Below are positions 48,330 to 54,711 of a stretch of DNA of 64,000 bases, one piece after another. A program made the translations under genes and the position numbers. The notes beneath the pieces are model-generated. The model saw nothing but the letters and a program-made list of their open reading frames with translations. It ran no database searches and was not told where the DNA came from. The stretch is from assembly GCF_963677715.1 (NCBI RefSeq), contig NZ_OY782493.1, forward strand, positions 648,321-712,320, in the 5' to 3' direction. How positions within the stretch are numbered: the first letter of the stretch is position 1; each line of letters starts with the position of its first letter. Source of the stretch: an uncultured Bacteroides sp. (GTDB lineage Bacteria; Bacteroidota; Bacteroidia; Bacteroidales; Bacteroidaceae).

Positions 48330-48480
48330 ATTAAACCTTGTTATAATTGCTTTTTAAAGGCGTTTATAATTTGCTGTTGTGCATATAATATCTACTTTTA
48401 CATAGTTTTTTTTCATAAGATTAGATTTTAAGGTTAACACAGAAATAAGTCGCTCGTGAGGGTGGCTTATTTTTTTATTC
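48330..48480 (+). ncRNA. Candidate small-RNA unit, copy A
   Basis: A compact unit homologous to another at 49795-49936. Upstream TTTG (48370-48373) and TACTTTTA (48393-48400) are 19 bases apart. A transcript starting near 48407 would carry the shared segment TTAGATTTTAAGGTTAACA and end in a stem (AAGTCGC..GGTGGCTT) followed by T7. No ORF of note lies within it. Both copies keep the promoter, the AAGGTTAACA core, a GCTCGTGA loop and the terminator while spacer bases differ, so the conserved parts look functional. The nature of the RNA is unknown. Confidence 0.5.
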
Positions 48481-48483
48481 GTT

Positions 48484-48693
48484 CGGCACGGGATAAATAA
48501 AATAACGGCTTTGCTCAAAGATATTTCAGAACACCTATATGTAGGAATAGGGAAAACCGAACCTCTGAAATGTGAGCTTGCGGGAAAATGGTCAAGGCGT
48601 ATTAATTCTGAGCACCGAATCATTTACTCTGTAAGTGAAGATATAATTGAAGTCTATGTATTTTCAATGAGATACCACTATTCTAAAAAATGA
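48484..48693 (+). pseudogene. Truncated YoeB/Txe-family toxin
   Basis: The frame codes for about 70 residues whose last 60 match the YoeB mRNA-interferase family: KITALLKDI, then GIGKTEPLKCELAGKWSRRI, NSEHRIIYSV and the terminal RYHYSKK. The C-terminal catalytic Glu/Arg/His/Tyr region is present. Full YoeB is about 84 residues; here the first 15-20 residues (with the DYLYWQ-type segment) are missing and no ATG is available, only a TTG at 48511. No antitoxin (YefM/Axe) gene is adjacent. The frame runs upstream into the end of small-RNA copy A, so the toxin gene seems to have lost its start by recombination there. Confidence 0.75.
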
Positions 48694-48796
48694 TAGGGGA
48701 GCAAATCTACTCTCCTACTCATAAAACTAACCTTCTAACTTTCAATCGAATAAAAATTTCGGCGTAAAGGTATTGCTTTTATTTTTATTTAACGCG

Positions 48797-48827
48797 TTTA
48801 TAATTCCAAGATTTATATGTAAGTTTG
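48797..48827 (+). promoter_or_regulatory. Promoter of the DUF3828-like lipoprotein gene
   Basis: TTTA (48797-48800), 19 bases, then TAAGTTTG (48820-48827), about 33 bases before the ATG. Confidence 0.55.
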
Positions 48828-48860
48828 CATCATAATATTTCACCAAATAGTTCCAATTAG

Positions 48861-49352
48861 ATGAAGCTGATTTTCATTCTTATTTTCGCTCTTATAAGCT
48901 TTTCTTGTAATGCTCAAATAAATGGTAAATCGAAAGCTCAAATAGTAACCACTGATTCGAATTTAGTTCCGGACTCGGGTGTTGCATTACAATTTATAAA
49001 TGAGTATGTCACTTTTTGTTCTCAACAAATTTCGCTGGACAGTAATTGGATCAAAAAGAATCAACTGCTAACGGGAAAATTCAAGACTACTTATAATAAT
49101 CTTATAAATTCAGCAATTAAATCCGATCCCGAAATCGGATTAGACTTTGATCCGATTCTTGATGCACAGGATTATCCAGAACAAGGATTTGAGCTTGTTA
49201 ATTGTGATAATAAAGCCGGATTTATTACTCTCAAAGGAAAAGACTGGCCGGATTTTCTTTTGGTTATAAAAGTAGTAAGGCAAGATAACAAATGGTTAGT
49301 CGATGGTTCTGGAGTTATCAATATCCCCCTAAATAAAAGAGCGGAAAGATAA
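48861..49352 (+). CDS. Small lipoprotein, DUF3828-like
   Basis: A 163-residue predicted lipoprotein with signal sequence MKLIFILIFALISFSCNAQ; Cys16 is the acylation site. The mature part resembles DUF3828-type proteins: VALQFINEYVTFCSQQ, a central DSNWIKKNQLLTGKF, GLDFDPILDAQDYPEQGFEL, and a C-terminal VRQDNKWLVDGSGVINIP. Such proteins are surface or periplasmic lipoproteins of unknown role. It is isolated in an accessory-looking stretch with its own promoter. Confidence 0.7.
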   Translation: MKLIFILIFALISFSCNAQINGKSKAQIVTTDSNLVPDSGVALQFINEYVTFCSQQISLDSNWIKKNQLLTGKFKTTYNNLINSAIKSDPEIGLDFDPILDAQDYPEQGFELVNCDNKAGFITLKGKDWPDFLLVIKVVRQDNKWLVDGSGVINIPLNKRAER

Positions 49353-49515
49353 AAACACTCTCTTCGTTGTAACTGGTGCCTCTTTTTAGTGTTAAACTTC
49401 TACTCATAACTTTTATTTTTAATTATTATTTCAGATTACATAACGGTAGGAATGATGACTCAGTTCCATATTATTATTATTTATCCATTGTTCCGATTAT
49501 TCTCAGGTTGTTTTC

Positions 49516-49662
49516 TTAAACACAAAACCTGTTTTTCATAGGCTTCTTTTTCAAAATAAATAATATTCTATCACGTTCATAAATAGCGTGTAAGGTCTCT
49601 TGCTTTTGTATTATCATATCAAATGGCTTATTACCTGCATGACCCACAAAGAATACAATCAT
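49516..49662 (-). CDS. Possible 48-residue protein or gene remnant
   Basis: The ORF begins MIVFFVGHAGNKPFDMIIQK and contains a charged helical part (ETLHAIYERDRILFILKKK). Its composition looks coding-like, but no family is recognised and no ribosome-binding site or promoter is clear. It may be the end of a decayed gene. Confidence 0.22.
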   Translation of the reverse strand: MIVFFVGHAGNKPFDMIIQKQETLHAIYERDRILFILKKKPMKNRFCV

Positions 49663-49794
49663 GCAAAAGATGAATTATATAATTTGTTTTATATCTTCAG
49701 AGTAAATTAAAATAAGAATTGGACATATTCTATAGGTTTATTCGGTTAATTCATCTAGATATTACGTTAATTTGTTAACTAAATCTTTTATTAT

Positions 49795-49936
49795 ATTAAA
49801 CCATGTTATAAATAGGGCTATAATGTGCCTGAAATTTGGTAGTAGCTTAAAGATCGATATCTTTGTAGTGTGTTTTTCATAGTATTAGATTTAAGGTTAA
49901 CAAAGATTGGTTGCTCGTGATGAGTAGCCTTTTTTT
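49795..49936 (+). ncRNA. Candidate small-RNA unit, copy B
   Basis: Homologue of copy A, 1465 bases downstream in the same orientation; the promoter part aligns without gaps. TTTG (49835-49838), 19 bases, TATCTTTG (49858-49865) is a full consensus promoter. The transcript from about 49872 would be roughly 65 bases: TTAGATTTAAGGTTAACAAA, then the stem GGTTGCTC-GTGAT-GAGTAGCC and T7. No coding frame is evident. It is better preserved than copy A. Confidence 0.55.
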
Positions 49937-50158
49937 ATGCCTATGAAATTTATAGGCAAATTGCTATCTATTTATCAACACCTCTGCCATTGTTCTTTTT
50001 AGGTTCTCGTTAGACAGTTACTTTAGCTTACTTCCGGGACATTTGTTTTTTTTTAATGCTTATAAATCTCAGCTTTGAAGGTTGCCATAACTATCTTTTT
50101 TTGTAGAACTATAGTAGAACATTTGCATGCAAAAGTAGAATTTTCCATCAAAATTAGC

Positions 50159-50195
50159 AAAAAAAAAAGCCATAAATCATTGCTGACCTATGGCT
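50159..50195 (-). terminator. Terminator downstream of the tRNA-Gly remnant
   Basis: AGCCATA (50168-50174) pairs with TATGGCT (50189-50195), followed on the minus strand by T10. It lies about 60 bases past the tRNA 3' end, as expected for the original tRNA-Gly transcript. Confidence 0.75.
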
Positions 50196-50256
50196 TTGTA
50201 CCCTTCTGAAAGTCCCTGTATATGGGCTTTTGGCGTCTATAAAATACTTTCAGAAT

Positions 50257-50307
50257 TGGAGCGGCAAATGAGGTTCGAACTCACGACCCTCAGCTTGGGA
50301 AGCTGAG
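50257..50307 (-). tRNA. tRNA-Gly (CCC) 3' half: prophage attachment site
   Basis: On the minus strand the sequence runs from the anticodon stem (CTCAGC, loop TTCCCAA giving CCC, GCTGAG) through the variable region and T-arm (GTGAGTTCGAACCTCA) to the acceptor 3' strand TTGCCGC, T and an encoded CCA. The 5' half (acceptor 5' strand and D-arm) is absent: to the right the sequence changes abruptly to unrelated A/T-rich DNA at about 50308. A 3' half tRNA facing host DNA on its 3' side and phage genes on the other is the usual scar of a tRNA-targeting integrase. Confidence 0.82.
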
Positions 50308-50539
50308 TTTTTTACATGCTAATATGCTGATATATAGTAACTTATAATTTATATATTTTAATTTGCACGCAAATTGCATTTTATTATACTAATATGAAAT
50401 GAGCAAAAGTAGTTTCAACGGCAAACCCCTGCTTGCCGGAATGGGTATGCTGTTGTTAGGTCAGTTGCGCAAGGAGTAAATGCTGTGAAGGAATATCTGC
50501 TGTAACTATATAATTTCACAGGAATATTATATTAAAAAA
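50308..50539. other. Phage-side junction with a coding remnant
   Basis: It holds a 26-codon frame at 50399-50479 (MSKSSFNGKPLLAGMGMLLL, then GQLRKE). After a one-base shift it could continue as VAQGVNAVKEYLL to a stop at about 50504. It looks like a degraded or frameshifted small gene rather than random DNA. Confidence 0.35.
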
Positions 50540-51355
50540 TTAGTAATAAAAGGCATGGCCCCCAAATCGCCCCTTAAAATCTTCTACAACAATTATATCT
50601 TTATCAATCTTTGCAAGGAGTTTTTTTACAGTATCTTTTTCTTCCGGTTTCATTTTCATTCCCAAAACGATAATTCTTATTTTTATTTCAATAAATTTTC
50701 TTCTTTTACTAAACACTCTGACTTCTTTTTCATAACTCCAATCTTTTTCTTTATGCGCTAGAATATTAATAGCTGTAGTTGTACAATATGGATCAAGACT
50801 TAAACAATTTGAGGAATATTTTAATGGACAAACTTCGTTCTTGGACTTTAGCTCAATACCAAGAGCAATCCCCCTATGCCCATCAGCATAATGTGACCAT
50901 AAAAGTGTATTATTTAATGTTTTTGATAATGAACAGATTCGCAGACTATTTTGTCTCTTCTTTATATCTGAAATATTTTGATCAGAATATTGCTCTGGAT
51001 TATATAAATAACGTCCCTCCATTGGATCATTTAATTCGTTAAGCTTTGCAGTGTATAATCTTTTATTTAACAATATATCAATGAAAAAAAAACCATTTGA
51101 CAAACCTCTATATTTGAAATAAATAGGCTTGGCAAATAATATATATTCCATTCCGTTTGTAAATGAAAATAAAGAACTTTTCATTAATGCCAATTTAATG
51201 CCTTCTTCATCAATGTCAACTTTAAAATGCTTTCTTATATAAGGAGGAACTTGGTTTGTAGCTGCACCTAAGTCCACATCATCTTTACCTTCTGCTTTAT
51301 GATAATGTGGCAAGACGGCTATTGCTTCGTAAACATACTTTTCTAGTTGATTCAT
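50540..51355 (-). CDS. DUF2971 protein (prophage cargo)
   Basis: A 271-residue soluble protein with the DUF2971 pattern: FKYRGLSNGFFFIDILLNKR, LYTAKLNELNDPMEGRY, RICSLSKTLNNTLLWSHYAD followed by GHRGIALGIE, and a C-terminal KEKDWSYEKEVRVF. DUF2971 proteins are scattered in mobile elements and beside defence genes; their activity is unknown. It is the last gene before the attachment site, separated from the VOC gene by a strong terminator, so it must have its own promoter. A cargo (lysogenic conversion) role is inferred from position. Confidence 0.8.
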   Translation of the reverse strand: MNQLEKYVYEAIAVLPHYHKAEGKDDVDLGAATNQVPPYIRKHFKVDIDEEGIKLALMKSSLFSFTNGMEYILFAKPIYFKYRGLSNGFFFIDILLNKRLYTAKLNELNDPMEGRYLYNPEQYSDQNISDIKKRQNSLRICSLSKTLNNTLLWSHYADGHRGIALGIELKSKNEVCPLKYSSNCLSLDPYCTTTAINILAHKEKDWSYEKEVRVFSKRRKFIEIKIRIIVLGMKMKPEEKDTVKKLLAKIDKDIIVVEDFKGRFGGHAFYY

Positions 51356-51383
51356 GTTATAGATATTATATTTACAATAAAAA

Positions 51384-51418
51384 TAAAAAAAAAGTCATTA
51401 CTCCGAAGCATAATGACT
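51384..51418 (-). terminator. Terminator of the VOC cargo gene
   Basis: AGTCATTA (51393-51400) pairs with TAATGACT (51411-51418); the minus-strand transcript continues into T9. It lies 185 bases past the VOC stop codon and just before the DUF2971 start. Confidence 0.8.
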
Positions 51419-51602
51419 TAATTATAATTATAAAAAATGACTTTATACCTTTCGTACCTCATTTCCACGACAAAAAGTGAGTTTATACTTTACATAGCTA
51501 TTCCTTGCTTATTGCGTTCCTAATTATTATAGAGACAAGGTTAAAACATGAGCTATTTAATCCATATAAAGCTCTCAGTTTAATTGTTGAATAGCTTTTT
51601 AT

Positions 51603-51944
51603 TTAATCGCGAGACGAATAAATACTTATCTCATTTTCATCACAATCATTTATACTGAAAAAATTCGGATTCTGATCTTTATCTATTTTAATTCCAGAAC
51701 GTATAATTTGTTCTCTCGTTGAGTCCAAATCCTCAACATACAGAGCAAAGCGTAATTGTCCAGGCAATGGGACTTTATCTCCAAGTCTTTTAATGATAGT
51801 AATACGCACATGACCGTTCTTGAGACGAGCCCCAAGCCCATTACTAAAGACAGCAGAGCTAAATTGGAGTTTATTCACATAGAAATCAATTATACCCTCC
51901 AAATTGTCGGTGTATAAATTCAAAGCAAAATTCGTGCAAATCAT
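51603..51944 (-). CDS. VOC-fold (glyoxalase/bleomycin-resistance superfamily) protein
   Basis: A 113-residue protein with one complete VOC unit: FALNLYTDNLEGIIDFYVNK at the start, LQFSSAVFSNGLGARLKNGH, then LRFALYVEDLDSTREQIIRS, and a C-terminal INDCDENEISIYSSRD. The second half contains the usual Asp/Glu-rich metal-side strand, but the first-half His ligand is not obvious, so binding or sequestration is as likely as catalysis. It is transcribed alone from a consensus promoter and ends at its own terminator, between the late operon and DUF2971: the layout of a phage moron. Confidence 0.82.
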   Translation of the reverse strand: MICTNFALNLYTDNLEGIIDFYVNKLQFSSAVFSNGLGARLKNGHVRITIIKRLGDKVPLPGQLRFALYVEDLDSTREQIIRSGIKIDKDQNPNFFSINDCDENEISIYSSRD

Positions 51945-51968
51945 AGTTGTATTATTTTAGTTATTCAA

Positions 51969-51999
51969 CAAAGGTAAACAAAATAATACAATTATCAAA
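51969..51999 (-). promoter_or_regulatory. Promoter of the VOC cargo gene
   Basis: On the minus strand TTTG (51996-51999), 19 bases, then TACCTTTG (51969-51976), 25 bases before the start codon. It is a host-type consensus promoter, so the gene can be expressed in the lysogen. Confidence 0.82.
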
Positions 52000-52015
52000 A
52001 TAAGCATTTTATATC

Positions 52016-52061
52016 AAAAAAAGGAGGAACCTATTAGCAAATATATGCTGGATAGGCTCCT
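52016..52061 (-). terminator. Terminator of the phage tail-lysis operon
   Basis: AGGAACCTAT (52025-52034) pairs with ATAGGCTCCT (52052-52061) with one mismatch; T7 follows on the minus strand. It lies 27 bases past the last late gene. Confidence 0.8.
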
Positions 52062-52087
52062 ATAAATTATCTATATAAATAATAATT

Positions 52088-52612
52088 CTACAATTTCTTT
52101 ATAAATCCTAGCAATAGTGATATCCAGCTCGTTTTATTGTTTGTCCAGACTAAAAAGATAATAATAGCCACTATCCAAGCAATTCCACCAGTCCAGATAA
52201 AAAGCTTTTGCCACCAATTCAATTTCTTCTCTACTACTCTGGTCACAATAGACTGTGTCATAATCTTCTTGCCCACCGTCGTTTCTTTAACAGGCAAATA
52301 AATCGTATCGCGTGCTGTTTCAAAATAGGCTAATAGATTTCCTAAACTATCCAACTTAAACTGCAAATTCACCCTTTTGGTGTGTTCTTCATCAAACCAT
52401 TTGAGCACGACTTTCCCGTTTTTATCACACTCAAGCAAAGCCCTGATTTTTGCACTATCTTCCGGCAAAGCATAAGGAACCAACTTTTCAACCACAATAG
52501 AATCGTACTTTGCCTCTGTATTGGTCGATATCTGCTTTGCTGACCTACATGCAAAGAAGGAAATGAGCACTAATATAATGCTCACCAATATAAGTAACCT
52601 ATTTCCTTTCAT
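52088..52612 (-). CDS. Phage lipoprotein/membrane protein, possible spanin component
   Basis: A 174-residue protein, if started at the ATG at 52612 (MKGNRLLILV). The N-terminus is a signal sequence with ISFFAC, a plausible lipobox. The middle is a charged, partly coiled segment of about 100 residues, and a membrane helix lies near the C-terminus (LFIWTGGIAWIVAIIIFLVW) followed by FIKKL. It overlaps the preceding lipoprotein gene by 14 bases and follows the muralytic gene, a position where phages carry envelope-disrupting proteins. The spanin role is inferred; there is no diagnostic motif. Confidence 0.65.
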   Translation of the reverse strand: MKGNRLLILVSIILVLISFFACRSAKQISTNTEAKYDSIVVEKLVPYALPEDSAKIRALLECDKNGKVVLKWFDEEHTKRVNLQFKLDSLGNLLAYFETARDTIYLPVKETTVGKKIMTQSIVTRVVEKKLNWWQKLFIWTGGIAWIVAIIIFLVWTNNKTSWISLLLGFIKKL

Positions 52613-52931
52613 TATCAAGATATTTAACATAAAGATCATAAACTTGCGCTTTATCTAGGATAAATCCTATATCTGTGTTGGCCTCCTTTCGTTCCTTTTT
52701 TGAGGCCTTTTTATATTTATTAGGATAGTTATAGTTATCCATAACATACAGCATTCCGGCGCACGTAGTATCCTTATAATCTAAGGCGTGTGCTGCATAC
52801 ATAACTTGACTACGCAAATTAATAATTGCGCTTTTGTACACATAAGGCTCTAATCTTTTATTCATGGTTTGGCAACCTGTAAAGGTAAAACCTACACACA
52901 ACATTACTAATAGCAATAATAACTTTTTCAT
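52599..52931 (-). CDS. Phage lipoprotein, possible spanin partner
   Basis: A 110-residue predicted lipoprotein (MKKLLLLLVMLCVGFTFTGC, with Cys20 as acylation site) started at 52931, the first codon that opens the signal peptide. The mature part is helical and basic (KKASKKERKEANTDIGFILD). It overlaps the next gene by 14 bases and starts 11 bases after the muralytic gene. It matches no family I can name. Confidence 0.65.
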   Translation of the reverse strand: MKKLLLLLVMLCVGFTFTGCQTMNKRLEPYVYKSAIINLRSQVMYAAHALDYKDTTCAGMLYVMDNYNYPNKYKKASKKERKEANTDIGFILDKAQVYDLYVKYLDNERK

Positions 52932-52942
52932 AATAATATAAA

Positions 52943-53338
52943 TTAAATTAAATCCCAACCCGCTTTGATATCCGACATAATAGCCGGCACTGCATTTTCA
53001 ACTCTACTCATAGCAGAAGCTATTCTGCACATAGAATCCTTATCACTCACATCTACTACAGTATCTTCATGTATGCCCGTGAGACCACATACGGTTTTTA
53101 TATACTCTTCAGTATCATTTTCGCTGTTTGGGGCCCAACGGCTTATCATTTTTCTAATTGTATCGCATTGATACAACTTAGAATAATTTTGCAGGAGTTT
53201 CAGCATGGATCTATATCCGAACGGCATAGAACTGAACTGTTTAAAAGACTTGTCCTGGCTAGGAGTTACTTCGCCTTTCCATTTCGTTTTGTTAATCCGG
53301 ATATTCCCCGGATTGCAGTTTCTTAAACCTCTACTCAT
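52943..53338 (-). CDS. Phage muralytic/structural protein (NPGNIR-type)
   Basis: A 131-residue protein opening MSRGLRNCNPGNIRINKTKW, the signature of a phage family annotated as structural protein or lytic transglycosylase/endolysin. QFSSMPFGYRSMLKLLQNY and KMISRWAPNSENDTEEYIKT are also typical. It probably degrades peptidoglycan at entry or lysis. Its start overlaps the holin stop by 4 bases (ATGA), so holin and enzyme are translationally coupled as a lysis cassette. Confidence 0.83.
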   Translation of the reverse strand: MSRGLRNCNPGNIRINKTKWKGEVTPSQDKSFKQFSSMPFGYRSMLKLLQNYSKLYQCDTIRKMISRWAPNSENDTEEYIKTVCGLTGIHEDTVVDVSDKDSMCRIASAMSRVENAVPAIMSDIKAGWDLI

Positions 53339-53808
53339 TCTGATTCCTCGCTTTCTTTTTTCATATAATCACCGATGGCTTTTGCCAGCTCTTCTGGATT
53401 TGTTTTAGACTTCGCCAACTCGGCAACTAACTTCGCCGCTTGCTCGTACTCAATCTTAATTTTATCATCCGCCTTTTCGTAGATAGATTTAACTTCTATG
53501 AAGCCAATAAACACTGAACCTAGAGCGGTAAGCACAGGTAACATAGGTATTCCATAGCCATAATAATTATTTAAAATGTAAACTACAGACATTTGTATGC
53601 AGTCTATAAGAGTTATAGCAAAAAGCATATTGAAATACCTAGCTATCTTATCAACCGTTTTCTTAAGTCCGTACGAGCTCCGTATTTCCCCTCGTTGCTT
53701 TGCTTTCCTTAGCCCACTCCACAGATCTGACACAATGAGCAGCAGATCGCTCACGTAGAATGCTAGAATAACCCATAATACTAGAATAATAGAATCTAAC
53801 CCTTTCAT
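53335..53808 (-). CDS. Phage holin (holin family 4-like)
   Basis: A 157-residue membrane protein with about three hydrophobic segments (SIILVLWVILAFYVSDLLLI; FNMLFAITLIDCIQMSVVYI; MLPVLTALGSVFIGFIEVKS) and a charged C-terminal tail. This matches phage holins that release the endolysin. It carries a strong Shine-Dalgarno AAGGAGG (53816-53822, minus strand) 7 bases before the ATG, unusual among the chromosomal genes here. Confidence 0.85.
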   Translation of the reverse strand: MKGLDSIILVLWVILAFYVSDLLLIVSDLWSGLRKAKQRGEIRSSYGLKKTVDKIARYFNMLFAITLIDCIQMSVVYILNNYYGYGIPMLPVLTALGSVFIGFIEVKSIYEKADDKIKIEYEQAAKLVAELAKSKTNPEELAKAIGDYMKKESEESE

Positions 53809-53937
53809 ATTTTAACCTCCTTTTTAATTTTTTATTAACTATGCAATTGTCTGACACTCTACTGAATCAGGCAGCCCCGAAAGGCTACCTTATACATTTC
53901 TTAGCTTAACGGCTGCTTCTACTCAACCGTTATACTT

Positions 53938-54261
53938 TTACGCTTCACTATCACTCGCCAAACCAGCTTTAATCTCGCTCAATATCGTTTCAAACACAGT
54001 GACATGAGGTGTAATATCAGTATCTTGCGGGAAAGAGAACTGCTTGTTCCCGGATTCCTGAAACATGAGCCCAGCATACTCTTCTCTCTCGACTGTCTGC
54101 GTACCGGTAGAGGTTGTTACTTCTTCACTTATCTTCTTGTACACGTTGCAATGCATTTTGATGAGATTCCCGTTATCGGCATTATAATCTACTTTGTATT
54201 TAAACTCTCCACTCTCGGCTGAACCAGCTACTGCGGTACTTCTTGATTCTTCTGTAAACAT
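53938..54261 (-). CDS. Hypothetical phage protein
   Basis: A 107-residue soluble, acidic protein (SAESGEFKYKVDYNADNGNL, KISEEVTTSTGTQTVEREEY, SFPQDTDITPHVTVFETILS). No domain is recognised. It lies between the tail genes and the holin, 5 bases after the next small gene, so it belongs to the late operon; a virion or tail-accessory role is possible. Confidence 0.7.
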   Translation of the reverse strand: MFTEESRSTAVAGSAESGEFKYKVDYNADNGNLIKMHCNVYKKISEEVTTSTGTQTVEREEYAGLMFQESGNKQFSFPQDTDITPHVTVFETILSEIKAGLASDSEA

Positions 54262-54266
54262 GATCT

Positions 54267-54542
54267 TTATTTTTTAGGATTAATAATTTCATCGAGTATC
54301 GGGCAAACTGATTCCTGCACGAAAGCAAGAAAGCCCTCACGGATGTATCTGTTAAGGATAGCCGCCTGTCCCGCATCGACTTCTATCTCACCATCTTTAT
54401 AAATACTGCGGGCCAGCTCCAATTCTCCCAAATCGGCCGTCTTTTGGTAGATCGTATTGCCGAGTTCCTTACTCAAATCAAGGGTACTCTTCTTTCCCTC
54501 GATGTTCTCTACTTCAATCTTTCTAAAATCAATTTTTGTCAT
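54267..54542 (-). CDS. Hypothetical phage protein
   Basis: A 91-residue soluble protein (DFRKIEVENIEGKKSTLDLS, then DLGELELARSIYKDGEIEVD and GQAAILNRYIREGFLAFVQE). No domain is recognised. Its ATG overlaps the stop of the 51-residue lipoprotein gene (ATGA), indicating coupled translation. Confidence 0.72.
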   Translation of the reverse strand: MTKIDFRKIEVENIEGKKSTLDLSKELGNTIYQKTADLGELELARSIYKDGEIEVDAGQAAILNRYIREGFLAFVQESVCPILDEIINPKK

Positions 54543-54694
54543 TGTATGTATAAATTAATAGTATCTTTTAAAACGGGTATAGAATCACTTGGCCACTTAT
54601 GAGTGCCCATATCAGGTAAATTCGGTTCATCTCCTTTATCACAAGAGATTAAAAGAGTTGTCAATGTAAAAAGTATTAAAAGTATCTTTCGCAT
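54539..54694 (-). CDS. Small phage lipoprotein (51 residues)
   Basis: A short gene: MRKILLILFTLTTLLISC carries a basic start, a hydrophobic core and a lipobox with Cys18; the mature part (DKGDEPNLPDMGTHKWPSDS) is only 33 residues. It lies 17 bases downstream of the tail-fibre gene, and its TGA overlaps the next ATG by 4 bases. The intact signal sequence and tight packing support a real gene. Short phage lipoproteins at such positions can cause superinfection exclusion; that is only a possibility here. Confidence 0.7.
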   Translation of the reverse strand: MRKILLILFTLTTLLISCDKGDEPNLPDMGTHKWPSDSIPVLKDTINLYIQ

Positions 54695-54711
54695 AATTTA
54701 TATTATTTGAA

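Larger units (their letters stand above)
49353..50256. other. 0.9-kb low-gene region before the attachment site
   Basis: It holds small-RNA copy B and a possible 48-codon leftward ORF (49516-49662). A hairpin lies at 50168-50195, whose T-run (minus strand, 50159-50168) marks it as the old terminator of tRNA-Gly. The remainder shows no signal I can support. Confidence 0.6.

Noticed and set aside
48354-48623. 89-codon minus-strand ORF
   Set aside because: Antisense to the YoeB remnant and to small-RNA copy A, both of which have stronger support.
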